A stretch of 64,000 nucleotides of DNA from Firm-13 sp964579245 (GCA_964579245.1 CAZOFY010000003.1:1-64000); one strand, 5' to 3'. Counted from the stretch's first letter, positions 16,034-24,823 are shown. The notes: a model not told the origin generated them from the letters alone. Numbers and translations are program-made.

Positions 16034-17484
16034 CTAGTTTCTCGGTTTTCCGCAATTGGCACAGAACTTGCCGTCATTGCCCTGCTTGCCGCAGTTGGTG
16101 CAAATCCAAGTTTCTGCAACTTCAGGTTTCTTCTGACCGCAATTTGCACAGAAGTTTCCTTCATTTCCTGTCTTGCCACAAGCACATGTCCATCCATTGG
16201 CTGCACCGGCCGCCATTGCTCCGGCCGCCATCATACCACCCATGGCAGCTGCAGGCATTGGGGTTCCGGTCATTGCACCGCCCATTGCACCGCCCANNNN
16301 NNNNNNNNNNNNNNNNNNNNNNNNNNNNNNNNNNNNNNNNNNNNNNNNNNNNNNNNNNNNNNNNNNNNNNNNNNNNNNNNNNNNNNNNNNNNNNNNGCAC
16401 CGCCCATGACGTTCATGCCCGGTTGTCCCTGCATTCCTTGCTGCATCGTCGACGCAGGGTTAGGCATACCAACCTGATTTCCTGCCATATTTACCATACC
16501 AACGCCTGCAAATCCGGTAACAGCTCCACTTGCGTTCGATCCGGCATACTTATAAGCATCCGTCATTCCCATCTGAGCATATGCGTTCGTAAGACCCAGA
16601 TCGCTGTAGTTACGATAACGCGTAATCTCGTCGATTCTCTCCTGAGATTTCTCATCTGGAATAACTGGATTCAGTGCGACGGCAACAATGTCGATACCTC
16701 TCAATGAAGTCCAAGTTTCATCAAGTGCGGACTCCATAAAGGAAGTGATAAGGCTGTTCTCGGAAGGAATATTCGAAAACGGAACATTCTTTCCGCCCTC
16801 TCCGAGCTTATTAATGACCTCGGAAATCTTCGAGACAAACTCGGCACGAAGCTGTGTCTGTGTGAATGGATTCTTCGGGAACGTCTCCGCAACATTACCT
16901 GAAATGTGCTCAAAAAAGGTAATCGGATTATTGATTTTGTACGAGAAGTATCCACTGACACGGATGCTGATATTCTTGAACTCCGGATCACGATAAGGTA
17001 GCGGCGCAGGCGAACCAAAACCGTTCTCAACGATTTCCAGCATATTGACGAAGTAGATCCGCTGTTCTGAGTTGATTACTCCTCCACTCTTAAAACGATC
17101 GAGGATGGTGACCATGGATTTCTTTAATCCCTCACCAAATCCCTCGCCGCCAATACAAGAGGGGGCTGATGACTTATCCCAAGTATAGAGGCCAGGCTCA
17201 ACTGTGAAATCAGTTACTTTACCGTTATCGACGAGCAGTAATGCGGTCCCTGTGGGAACTGCAATTCTCGAGCCGTTCGTAATAACATCTGAATCGCCTT
17301 TGTTACTACCGTTCTTAACTTTCTTAGCACCGCGCTTTACAAGAGTGTCCTTGTCCAAAGAATCACCAGTAAAGAATTCGATATACTGATCTTTAAAAAC
17401 TGATGTGATAGATTCTGCACCTGCTGCAAAAATATTGCTGCCGGCTGATCCGATGGCACTTGATACTGCTTTAATTAGTCCCAT
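16034..17484 (-). CDS. SPFH-domain protein with C-terminal double zinc ribbon (interrupted by assembly gap)
   Basis: The N-terminal part (from 17484) matches bacterial SPFH 'virion core-like' proteins such as Bacillus YdjI: MGLIKAVSSAIGSAGSNIFA, a membrane-associated start, then an SPFH core (VPTGTALLLVDNGKV, FKNISIRVSGYFSYKI). A Gly/Ala/Met-rich hinge follows. The last part (16285 to 16034) has two zinc ribbons, CACGKTGNEGNFCANCG and CTNCGKQGNDGKFCANCG. The two parts are separated by 100 N and lie in different frames, so the gap size is a placeholder and this should be one gene. AGGAGG precedes the ATG. Such proteins probably scaffold membrane stress complexes; the exact role is unknown. Confidence 0.82.
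16297..16396. other. Assembly gap of 100 N inside a coding repeat
   Basis: Exactly 100 N replace sequence within the SPFH gene. Both flanks carry the same coding repeat (GCACCGCCCAT on the plus strand, reading Gly-Gly-Ala-Met on the minus strand). The gap therefore probably lies in a tandem Gly-Gly-Ala-Met repeat that the assembler could not resolve. Its true length is unknown. Confidence 0.97.
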
Positions 17485-17552
17485 TACTAAAAAACCTCCT
17501 GCATGAAATGCTGTTTGCTCCGTGCATATGTCCGATTCATTGTTGTCTATAT

Positions 17553-18416
17553 TCAGCTTTCTGAGAATTCACTGATTCTCCAAAGCCGGATATTCTTTGT
17601 TATAACTTCTGCTTTGCAGAATTCAGAAAAATCATTTCCATTACCTTTCAACGGTGCTCCAATGTCCATACATCCGGCAGACAAAACACCTGTATCCTGA
17701 TTTGGATGCTGCCCGTCATCTAGAGAACATACCAACTTTACTTGATAGCGAGCTTGCTCAGTCTTATCTTGGCTCCCGAATATTAGTTTACCATTTCGCA
17801 TGCGATAATGGATATACGAAATTGCTGTCTGAAGCACAATCAATCCGGTTTTGGCATTTTTTCTATAATAATGGACTCCCGTCGTAAGTACCCTTATACG
17901 ATCAAAATGCTCTACTGTATTATCTCTTGCGAGCAAATCGATTCGACGTTTGATTTGCATAAGAAATTCATCCGTCAAATCAACAGTACCCAGATTTTCA
18001 TCACCCTCCAACTCCGATCTAAAAGCCGTTTGGGGTATAACAACGCCCTGGCTTGTTTGTTTTTCAGAAAGACGACCGATTACATTCAGTGTCAGGCAAA
18101 GCATTTTCTCCGTGGCAGAAATGAGTTCTTCCATGTTCGTATTCGGGAAATCTCTGCCTATTACATCCATGTAAAAATCCTTCAAGTCGGAAATAGGCCT
18201 CGGAGTATCAGGATCCTCCTGCTTCTGCGTTGTGTCGCCAAGAACTTTGCGTAAGGCTCGAACAACCTTTGTTCCTGACGATTTCGAAGCTACTCTCGCT
18301 CTTATCCTAATACCCCTTATGATAAGAAACAAGAAGAATGCCAGAACGACGATGAAGATGATGACAGCTAACATGTCTATAATTTTCCATATTTCGAAAA
18401 AGCTCCATATGTCCAT
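17553..18416 (-). CDS. Membrane-anchored Tim44-like paralog that has lost its zinc ribbon
   Basis: A 287-residue protein with an N-terminal transmembrane helix (about 15-37) and a Tim44-like cytoplasmic domain (IGRDFPNTNMEELISATEKM, then VLQTAISYIHYRMRNGK). It is a clear paralog of the next gene upstream (18491-19339); the two share the order of motifs and the same C-terminal end (ITKNIRLWRISEFSES versus IKTIDIRLWRVNSFSES). Where the sister has CPNC and CEFC, this copy reads AGCMDIGAP and SEFCKAE, so at least two of the four zinc-binding cysteines are gone. It has its own promoter. Function unknown; it sits just upstream of the SPFH gene. Confidence 0.75.
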   Translation of the reverse strand: MDIWSFFEIWKIIDMLAVIIFIVVLAFFLFLIIRGIRIRARVASKSSGTKVVRALRKVLGDTTQKQEDPDTPRPISDLKDFYMDVIGRDFPNTNMEELISATEKMLCLTLNVIGRLSEKQTSQGVVIPQTAFRSELEGDENLGTVDLTDEFLMQIKRRIDLLARDNTVEHFDRIRVLTTGVHYYRKNAKTGLIVLQTAISYIHYRMRNGKLIFGSQDKTEQARYQVKLVCSLDDGQHPNQDTGVLSAGCMDIGAPLKGNGNDFSEFCKAEVITKNIRLWRISEFSES

Positions 18417-18435
18417 ACATCACCCTTTCTGTTCT

Positions 18436-18480
18436 AGCTATTAGCTATTATACAGCACCGACTACCACATCTCAATAGCA
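18436..18480 (-). repeat. Promoter block, copy 1 of a tandem duplication
   Basis: The plus strand reads AGCTATTAGCTATTATACAG (continuing CACCG), then ten unlike bases, then CTCAATAGCA. The same layout recurs at 19359-19404. The two copies lie 923 bases apart, one in front of each paralogous gene, and mark the unit of a gene-plus-promoter duplication. Confidence 0.88.
18447..18475 (-). promoter_or_regulatory. Promoter of the 17553-18416 gene, flanked by AATAGC boxes
   Basis: Minus-strand TTGAGA (18470-18475) and TATAAT (18447-18452) with a 17-base spacer. GCTATT overlaps the start of the -35, and two AATAGCT units follow the -10, so oppositely oriented boxes flank the promoter. Confidence 0.8.
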
Positions 18481-18490
18481 AATTATGAAT

Positions 18491-19339
18491 TTAGCTCTCC
18501 GAGAAAGAATTGACTCTCCAAAGACGGATGTCGATTGTCTTGATTTCTGCTCCGCAAAATTCACAGAATTTATCACCTAATCCTCTGACTATGCCGCCGC
18601 AGTTCGGACAATGAGCTGACAATGCATTCGTATCCTCAGATGCCAATTGATTTCGATCTATGACATATATAAGTTGAATGTCATAACGTGCCTGCGTAAC
18701 CCTTTCTTTATTCCCGCTGATGACTCTACCGTCTCTCTGTTGATAATGGACATAAGAGAGAGCAGTCTGAAGAACGATGACTCCGGTTCCTGCCTGTTTC
18801 TTGTAGGAGTGGATACCGGTATGATGTACGCATATATTGTCAAAGTGCTCGGTCGTGTTGTCCCTGAAAAGTTCGTCGACATGACGTTTGAGTCTCATGA
18901 CACAATCATCTGTAACATCCATCGAGTCTACTAGGCTTCCGCCTTCAAGCTCCATTTTATAGGCTGATTCCGGAAAAGCGATCCTCTGGGCAACCCGTTT
19001 CTCAGAAAGACTACCAATAGCTGTCAACATAAGACAAAGCTTATTCTCCGCCGCGGAAATCAGCTCTCTTACATTTGTTTCCGGAAAATCTCTGCTGATG
19101 TCGCCAAGATAAACGGATGTCAGATCAGATATAGACTTCGGAGTCTGGACATCCTTTGTGTCATCGAGATCTTCTTTGTGGTCGATGATTTCCTTTGCAA
19201 TTTCCACAACAGTCCGAACCGTTTGTGACTCGGCAGTCCTTCTTACCGCATGAGCTGTCTTAAACACAAACGACAGAAGAACGATCGCTCCGACGAGGAT
19301 TAAAAATATAAATACTCCGAGGAAAATCAAGAATCCCAT
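18491..19339 (-). CDS. Membrane-anchored Tim44-like zinc-ribbon protein
   Basis: A 282-residue protein with one N-terminal transmembrane helix (about 3-26), a short helical linker, a Tim44-like domain (ISRDFPETNVRELISAAENK; VLQTALSYVHYQQRDGR) and a C-terminal zinc ribbon with CPNCGG and CEFCGAE. Proteins of this kind occur near SPFH and YdjG-type zinc-ribbon genes in Bacillota and are thought to be membrane-associated, but I know of no assigned function. AAGGGA precedes the ATG. Its promoter lies inside the end of the upstream ATPase gene. Confidence 0.78.
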   Translation of the reverse strand: MGFLIFLGVFIFLILVGAIVLLSFVFKTAHAVRRTAESQTVRTVVEIAKEIIDHKEDLDDTKDVQTPKSISDLTSVYLGDISRDFPETNVRELISAAENKLCLMLTAIGSLSEKRVAQRIAFPESAYKMELEGGSLVDSMDVTDDCVMRLKRHVDELFRDNTTEHFDNICVHHTGIHSYKKQAGTGVIVLQTALSYVHYQQRDGRVISGNKERVTQARYDIQLIYVIDRNQLASEDTNALSAHCPNCGGIVRGLGDKFCEFCGAEIKTIDIRLWRVNSFSES

Positions 19340-19358
19340 TCTGAATCCCTTCTTTTTA

Positions 19359-19404
19359 AGCTATTAGCTATTATACAGCACCGTTCTCTCCATTCTCAAT
19401 AGCA
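19359..19404 (-). repeat. Promoter block, copy 2 of a tandem duplication
   Basis: Contains the same 25 bases as 18436-18460, an eleven-base unlike stretch, and the same CTCAATAGCA. It overlaps the last codons of the ATPase gene (19364-20089), so those codons are part of the duplicated block. Confidence 0.88.
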
Positions 19405-20089
19405 GAACACCGAAATCTGTAAAATCTTTCCATTTTTTTGGCAGATTCTGATCAAGACCAGCTGAAAACACCAGTGGTATACCGGAAACAGAGCTAGCTT
19501 CCTGTAATATCGGGAAGGATTCTTGAAGAGTCTCACCGGTCGTCATCTCCAACAGATTCGAATTATCAATGAATCCGTGGATTTTCAGGCGGGAAGATGC
19601 CTCCAACTCAGCAGCCATTCTGCAGATTCCTTCCGGGTCAGCTGTAAAGGGTCTGTTTGTGTTAACGACCATGAACATTCGATAATCGATACTCTTGAAT
19701 CGTGAATGCATACTGGCAAGAATCTTCGCTCCGAGGTCCTCGCCACCGATGTCAAATACTCCAATGTATGACTCATCGTCAAAAATCGCGAACATTTCGC
19801 CTGATACAGTGGGGGCGTCCACATTCGTATTGGCATAATTCGGCGCAATCAGGCGTATACCCTCTTTCTCCAGAATCTGCGATGCATCTGCAGATCGAAA
19901 AAAAGGATTCACGATATCCAGGTCAGCAATTAGTACTTTCCGATCCGGATTCATTGTTTTGAGCATTCTGGCAAAATTAACGGATACTTCAGATTTTCCG
20001 CTTCCATAAGCACCGACAAAAATATACAGGCGCAGGTTTTTATCGAGACCTGACATCTCCTTGTTTAAGAATGATTTATGCACGTTCAT
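19364..20089 (-). CDS. P-loop ATPase of the MinD/cobQ-like fold
   Basis: A 241-residue soluble protein with a Walker A loop GAYGSGKSE (27-35), a following ADLDIVNPFFRSAD segment, and FDIGGEDLGAKIL as the likely Walker B/switch region. VVNTNRPFTADPEGI resembles the nucleotide-recognition part of MinD/ParA-like or NTP-binding SIMIBI proteins. The signature lysine of true ParA/MinD (KGGxGK) is absent. It is the first gene of the minus-strand group that continues with the two Tim44-like proteins and the SPFH protein, which suggests an ATP-dependent partner of them. Function not known. Confidence 0.75.
   Translation of the reverse strand: MNVHKSFLNKEMSGLDKNLRLYIFVGAYGSGKSEVSVNFARMLKTMNPDRKVLIADLDIVNPFFRSADASQILEKEGIRLIAPNYANTNVDAPTVSGEMFAIFDDESYIGVFDIGGEDLGAKILASMHSRFKSIDYRMFMVVNTNRPFTADPEGICRMAAELEASSRLKIHGFIDNSNLLEMTTGETLQESFPILQEASSVSGIPLVFSAGLDQNLPKKWKDFTDFGVLLLRMERTVLYNS
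19370..19399 (-). promoter_or_regulatory. Promoter of the 18491-19339 gene, flanked by AATAGC boxes
   Basis: Minus-strand TTGAGA (19394-19399) and TATAAT (19370-19375) with an 18-base spacer. The flanking GCTATT and AATAGCT boxes match those of the sister promoter. Confidence 0.75.
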
Positions 20090-20227
20090 ATCCCTTCTTA
20101 CTTCTTTTCGATTGACGGAAACGCTTTGGTGTAATTAAATAGTAGAAGTAAGGCATTGACTTCTTGTTTCACGTCTTACCTTACAGCATAACAAACACCA
20201 GAGGAAACGTACAGGAGGCACAAGATT

Positions 20228-20437
20228 ATGCTCGGATTGTTTCGCCGCTCAAAGAAAGAGGAGCCGTCAGAGAAGGTATCGTCAGTATCAACTCCTTCAA
20301 CCGACACCAGTGTTCCACAGGTGGGTTCCGATGAACGCCTGATCGCCGTGATCTCCGCAGCAATTGCCCGTTTTCGCGAAAACGAGGGCACACTGACTGA
20401 CGCCGGATTCATTGTCAGAAGAATTCGCAGAGTATAA
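20228..20437 (+). CDS. OadG-like orphan mini-protein (decarboxylase gamma C-terminal domain)
   Basis: A 69-residue protein preceded by a perfect AGGAGG. Its second half (DERLIAVISAAIARF, then FIVRRIRRV) resembles the C-terminal end of sodium-pump decarboxylase gamma subunits (OadG), where a VAVI-AAI helix is followed by V(R/K)SIRR. The usual N-terminal membrane helix is missing; residues 1-35 are polar and Ser/Thr-rich. No alpha or beta decarboxylase subunits are adjacent. It may be a soluble adaptor or assembly piece; that is inference. Confidence 0.62.
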   Translation: MLGLFRRSKKEEPSEKVSSVSTPSTDTSVPQVGSDERLIAVISAAIARFRENEGTLTDAGFIVRRIRRV

Positions 20438-20479
20438 TCAATCAATCGGTTTACATACACAGAGAATAAGGAGAACCAG

Positions 20480-20500
20480 AAGCCGGATATCCCGGCTTTT
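20480..20500 (+). terminator. Candidate terminator after the OadG-like gene
   Basis: AAGCCGG (20480-20486) pairs with CCGGCTT (20492-20498) over a five-base loop and ends in TTTT. It is short but well formed. It lies just before apgM and would separate the two genes or attenuate apgM. Confidence 0.5.
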
Positions 20501-20509
20501 CAATTGTGA

Positions 20510-21736
20510 ATGATGAAATATTTTATTTTACTTTGTGACGGGATGGCTGATTTACCGGTTCCCTCTCTGTCGAATCAAACACCGATGGAAGCGGCCGGGA
20601 AGAATAAAATGGATGAGCTCTGCACAGGCTCTTTGTGCGGCATCGTGAATACGATCCCGGAAGGCGTTGAGCCGGGAAGCGGGCCGGCAAATATGTCGGT
20701 CATGGGTTATGATCCGCGTGTCTACTATACAGGCCGTTCGCCGCTTGAAGCCCTGAGTCTCGGCGTTGAAATGCTTCCGACCGATATGGTATATCGAATG
20801 AATTTTGTCAGTCTTTCCGGAAAAAGCGACAACTATGACGATCTTGCGATGCTTGATTATTCCTCGGGAGAGATTACTACCAGTGAGTCGACTGAGCTGG
20901 TCAACAGCATCCGTGAGGCCTTTGAGGCGGAGGATCTGCATTTCTATGCGGGAAAAAGCTATCGCCACTGTATGGTCTGGAGTAACGGTCCGGCCGGAAC
21001 GGTATTGACACCGCCGCATGATATTTCCGGGGAAAATATCGCCGCTCATCTTCCGAAGGGAAATGGAGCAGAACGGATATTAACCATGATGAAGGCTTCG
21101 AGGGAGATTCTCAAGGATCATCCGGTCAATCTTGCCAGGAGAAACCGCGGTTTAAACACAGCGGATTCAATCTGGCTCTGGGGTCAGGGGACAAAGCCCG
21201 GGATGGCGGATTTTTTCAATCTTTACGGGAAGAAGGGTGCCGTCATCTCCGCTGTCGACTTGATTTTCGGTCTTGCCCGCGGTTCCGGTCTGGATGTCAT
21301 TGAAGTGGATGGTGCCACAGGTAATCTGGATACAAATTTCGCCGGTAAGGCTGAAGCCGCCGTCGAAGCTTTTCGAAATGGTTATGATTATATCTACCTT
21401 CATGTCGAGGCGCCCGACGAATGCGGACACCATGGAGATGCACGGGGAAAGACGGAGGCGATCGAGAAAATCAGCAAGGAAATCCTTGAGCCGGTTTCCG
21501 ATTTTCTGAAAGAAAATCTTCTCTTAAGCAAAGAGGCTTATCGGATCCTTGTCTTGCCGGATCATCCGACTCCTGTCTCTACCAGAGCCCATAGCACGGA
21601 CCCGGTCCCCTTCTTTCTTTTCGACAGTGAGAAGGAAATGGATTCCGGTGTTATGTGTTTCTGTGAAAAAGAAGCCCGGAAAACCGGGGTGTTTTACCCC
21701 TCCGGTCCCGAGCTTTTTCAAGACTTCATTCAATGA
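20510..21736 (+). CDS. apgM: Cofactor-independent phosphoglycerate mutase (archaeal/ApgM type)
   Basis: Interconverts 3- and 2-phosphoglycerate in glycolysis. The 408-residue protein has the alkaline-phosphatase-superfamily start ILLCDGMADLP (6-16) and GSGPANMSVMGYDP (60-73), where the catalytic Ser67 lies. YTGRSPLEA follows, and the metal-binding DECGHHGD and LPDHPTPVSTRAHS come near the C-terminus. No strong Shine-Dalgarno is seen before the ATG pair at 20510/20513. It is convergent with mutS2, their stops two bases apart. Confidence 0.92.
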   Translation: MMKYFILLCDGMADLPVPSLSNQTPMEAAGKNKMDELCTGSLCGIVNTIPEGVEPGSGPANMSVMGYDPRVYYTGRSPLEALSLGVEMLPTDMVYRMNFVSLSGKSDNYDDLAMLDYSSGEITTSESTELVNSIREAFEAEDLHFYAGKSYRHCMVWSNGPAGTVLTPPHDISGENIAAHLPKGNGAERILTMMKASREILKDHPVNLARRNRGLNTADSIWLWGQGTKPGMADFFNLYGKKGAVISAVDLIFGLARGSGLDVIEVDGATGNLDTNFAGKAEAAVEAFRNGYDYIYLHVEAPDECGHHGDARGKTEAIEKISKEILEPVSDFLKENLLLSKEAYRILVLPDHPTPVSTRAHSTDPVPFFLFDSEKEMDSGVMCFCEKEARKTGVFYPSGPELFQDFIQ

Positions 21737-21737
21737 C

Positions 21738-24200
21738 TTAGAGCTGAGCGATAGTCACGCCATCCTCGCCTTCCCCGTAAGTGCCGAGTCGAAAGGCTGA
21801 CACTCTCTTATCCTTCTGAAGCAGCTTGGTTACCGCCGCACGAAGAGCTCCCGTTCCCTTACCGTGAACGATTCGAATCGTCTGCATGTTCGATAAAACG
21901 CAATCATCGATATAATGATCAAGCGTCTGTGTCGCCTCGTCGACCGTCATGCCGATCAACATAATTTCCGGTGTGGTAGTGGATGCTTTCTGAAAGCGCA
22001 GTTCATTCGCCGAAGATTTTGTCGCCTTTCGAACTGCTGATGAGGTCGCTCGAGAAGAAGAATTTGACGGGGACTTCGATCCAATCTTGTTCTCGTCCGG
22101 ATAGCGAAGATCGGAAGCCTTGACGTTGACGCGAACCGAACCTGACTGAATCACACACATTCCGCGGCTGTCTGGACCCTTTACAACGGTTCCGACGATA
22201 TCCAATGCAGGAGCATAATAGAGGCCGCCGGAGCGTATCTCATCCGGTTTTTCGCCGGGTACGGCGCGGGAATCTCTCGACTCCTTCAGGTCCTCATCCA
22301 GGACAGAAAGACCGGCGCGGAGGTTCTGGCGAATTCTGCGCATCTTGTCTTCCGCTTCTTGTTTCTCATTCTCGGTCACGGCACGTCGAAGTTCCTTTAT
22401 CATCTCATCGACCTCATCCAAGGCCTCATTTAGAAGTTCTTTCTTCTCTTCCCTCGCCTCGCGAAGGATCGAAGCTTTCTTCTTATCCATCTCTTCAAGT
22501 TCCGCCTGTACCTTGCGCTCCTGTTCTTTAACATGATCACGCATGTCACGGATTTCTTTCTTGAGTCTCTCACTTTCACGATTATTCTGTTCCGCTGCGG
22601 ACAAAAGCTCCTCGAACCGAATTCCTTCTTCAGAAAGAAGAGTTTGCGCTGCATCGATGATTTCCGCCTCGAGCCCAAGCTTACGAGAGATCAGAAATGC
22701 ATTGCTAACGCCCGGCAGACCAATCAGGAGCCGATATGTCGGAGACAGCGTATCCGTATCGAATTCACAGCATGCATTCTCGACGCCATCCGTCTCGACA
22801 GCGTAGCCCTTAAGCTCCTTATAATGCGTCGTTGCAACGGTCACTGCCCCAAGCTTCCGAAGATGATCCAGAATCGCGATGGCAAGCGCTGCGCCCTCAG
22901 ACGGGTCCGTGCCCGAACCAAGTTCGTCGACAAGTACAAGTGTTGACGGCTTTGTCTCCGAAAGGATGGAAACCAGATTTCGCATGTGCGACGAAAAGGT
23001 GGACAGACTTTGCTCAATGCTCTGTTCGTCACCGATGTCCGCCAGGACCTTTTCGAAAACAGAAACCTCCGAATGGTCTAAAGCGGGGATCTGCAATCCG
23101 GCCATAGCCATCAGACAGAGCAGTCCGCAGGTCTTGAGCGATACCGTTTTGCCTCCCGTGTTCGGACCGGTAATGACAAGTGTGCGAAAATCTCTCCCAA
23201 TGGAAAAGTCGATCGGCACGACGATCTTCGGATCGATCAGCGGATGTCTGGCTTTTCGCAAGACGACACGCCCTTGTGTATTCAAGATCGGGCGCGAAGC
23301 CTTCATCTCAATAGCCAGCGTAGCCTTGGCACTCAGAAAATCAATCTCGGATATCAGCGCCTGATCCAGAGTCAATTCCGTGACCTTTTCAGCGACCTTA
23401 CAGGACAGAGCCTGAAGGATGCGCTCAATTTCCGCATTTTCAGCGGTAATAAGCTCTCTAATCTTGTTGTTCGCTTCAACAACCGCAATGGGTTCAACGA
23501 AAACGGTTTGCCCGGAGGAAGAGGTATCATGAACAATGCCCGGAATTTCTCCCCTTTTCTCAGCTTTAACCGGGACTACATATCGCTCTCCGCGAAGCGT
23601 AATCAGTTGTTCCTGCAACGCCGAGGAATGGTTACGAATGATGCGTTCGAGAGTGTCACGGACTCCCGATTGCAAATCCCGTATCTTTCTGCGAATCTGG
23701 TACAGTGCGTCACTGGCCCGGTCATTCATCTCCTCCTCCGATAGAATAGCAAAAGAGATCTCCTTTTCCAGCGACGGTACCGTTACAAGAGAACGCACTC
23801 GCGAAAAAAGACCGTTATCCGGGTCTGTTTCTCCTTCTCTCGGAAGAATGGACCTCATTCGCTCGACAGCTCGGAGAAAACACGCTATAGCAAGAAGGCT
23901 CTTCATACTGAGAAGTCCCTGTGCCGTCGAAAGGGACAGCGAAGATCTGATATCCCAGATTCCCGATAACGGCAGTCTGCCCTCGGAAAGGATATATTTA
24001 ACCGTACAATCAGTATCCTTCTGCCATTGATTGACCATTTCCAGATGAGACGTCGGAAGCAGAGCCTCACAGAGCTCACGTCCTCCTGAACTGCTGGCCA
24101 AGGCGGACAGCTTTGCTAAAATCTTATCAAACTCAAGAGTTGACAGAGAACGCCCTTTCAGCAAGCGTTCCTGCTCGACCTGTTCAAAGGTTGTATACAT
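21738..24200 (-). CDS. mutS2: MutS2 endonuclease/ATPase with Smr domain
   Basis: An 820-residue MutS-family protein without the mismatch-binding N-terminal domain, as in all MutS2. It has core helices, an ATPase with Walker A GPNTGGKTVSLKT, the Walker B-like LVLVDELGSGTDPSEG, a long coiled coil (about 520-640), and a C-terminal Smr domain with DEATQTLDHYIDDC and IVHGKGTGALR. It acts in suppression of recombination or in rescue of collided ribosomes (known for MutS2 of Bacillus). AAGGAT precedes the ATG. It ends the pfkA-pgsA-mutS2 group. Confidence 0.96.
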   Translation of the reverse strand: MYTTFEQVEQERLLKGRSLSTLEFDKILAKLSALASSSGGRELCEALLPTSHLEMVNQWQKDTDCTVKYILSEGRLPLSGIWDIRSSLSLSTAQGLLSMKSLLAIACFLRAVERMRSILPREGETDPDNGLFSRVRSLVTVPSLEKEISFAILSEEEMNDRASDALYQIRRKIRDLQSGVRDTLERIIRNHSSALQEQLITLRGERYVVPVKAEKRGEIPGIVHDTSSSGQTVFVEPIAVVEANNKIRELITAENAEIERILQALSCKVAEKVTELTLDQALISEIDFLSAKATLAIEMKASRPILNTQGRVVLRKARHPLIDPKIVVPIDFSIGRDFRTLVITGPNTGGKTVSLKTCGLLCLMAMAGLQIPALDHSEVSVFEKVLADIGDEQSIEQSLSTFSSHMRNLVSILSETKPSTLVLVDELGSGTDPSEGAALAIAILDHLRKLGAVTVATTHYKELKGYAVETDGVENACCEFDTDTLSPTYRLLIGLPGVSNAFLISRKLGLEAEIIDAAQTLLSEEGIRFEELLSAAEQNNRESERLKKEIRDMRDHVKEQERKVQAELEEMDKKKASILREAREEKKELLNEALDEVDEMIKELRRAVTENEKQEAEDKMRRIRQNLRAGLSVLDEDLKESRDSRAVPGEKPDEIRSGGLYYAPALDIVGTVVKGPDSRGMCVIQSGSVRVNVKASDLRYPDENKIGSKSPSNSSSRATSSAVRKATKSSANELRFQKASTTTPEIMLIGMTVDEATQTLDHYIDDCVLSNMQTIRIVHGKGTGALRAAVTKLLQKDKRVSAFRLGTYGEGEDGVTIAQL

Positions 24201-24205
24201 AGAAA

Positions 24206-24823
24206 TTATCCTTTCGTCGTGTGATCCCCCGGTCCTTCGTCCGCAGACGGTTCATCGCAGACCTTTGATGAATCTCGAATCAAAGTTATACCGTAACAAA
24301 CCGTTGCAAATGTTGACATCAGTACCGGTGGAATAAAAACAAAGTGAATCACCATCAAATAAGAGGCCGGAATAAAAAAGATGCTGGCTAAAGCTATGAC
24401 AAAAAGCACAGTAGAAGCCTTCCCATACCATTTGGAATGGACAACAACGCTTTTTTTCTGTAATAAATAGGCTCCGCCGAGAAGCATGATGACTTCCTTG
24501 ATGATAATGAAAAGAACAACCCATAGCGGAATCCGGTTGATCAAAAAAAGCACGAACGCTGTTGTAAACTGAAACAGTTTATCAACGAACGGATCATAAA
24601 TCTTTCCAAAGTCTGAAATCTGGTTAAAATGTCTGGCGATATACCCGTCCAGCATATCAGTGACCCAAATCGCAACAAAAAAACAAAACGCCAGCACACT
24701 GAAACGGTTCCCTTCCTCTCCGGATTGACCGCTCATATAAATAAAAACAGCCATAAACGGGATTGCCGCCAGTCGTATCGTTGTCAGAATGTTCGGAACG
24801 GTCCATGCAAACTTCAGCTTCAT
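24206..24823 (-). CDS. pgsA: CDP-diacylglycerol-glycerol-3-phosphate 3-phosphatidyltransferase
   Basis: Makes phosphatidylglycerophosphate, the precursor of phosphatidylglycerol, in the membrane. The 205-residue protein has several hydrophobic helices and the CDP-alcohol phosphotransferase motif DG-x2-AR-x8-G-x3-D-x3-D, visible from DGYIAR through DFGKIYDPFVDK at about 59-82. A charged 15-residue tail ends the protein. Its Shine-Dalgarno AGGAG overlaps the stop codon of pfkA, so the two are coupled. It lies 5 bases before mutS2. Confidence 0.93.
   Translation of the reverse strand: MKLKFAWTVPNILTTIRLAAIPFMAVFIYMSGQSGEEGNRFSVLAFCFFVAIWVTDMLDGYIARHFNQISDFGKIYDPFVDKLFQFTTAFVLFLINRIPLWVVLFIIIKEVIMLLGGAYLLQKKSVVVHSKWYGKASTVLFVIALASIFFIPASYLMVIHFVFIPPVLMSTFATVCYGITLIRDSSKVCDEPSADEGPGDHTTKG

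Noticed and set aside
16034..17484. Frameshift or two separate genes in the SPFH region
   Set aside because: The frame change falls exactly at the 100 N placeholder, so it says nothing about the real sequence.
20176..20460. Minus-strand frame opposite the OadG-like gene
   Set aside because: No ribosome-binding site, while the plus-strand gene has a perfect AGGAGG.
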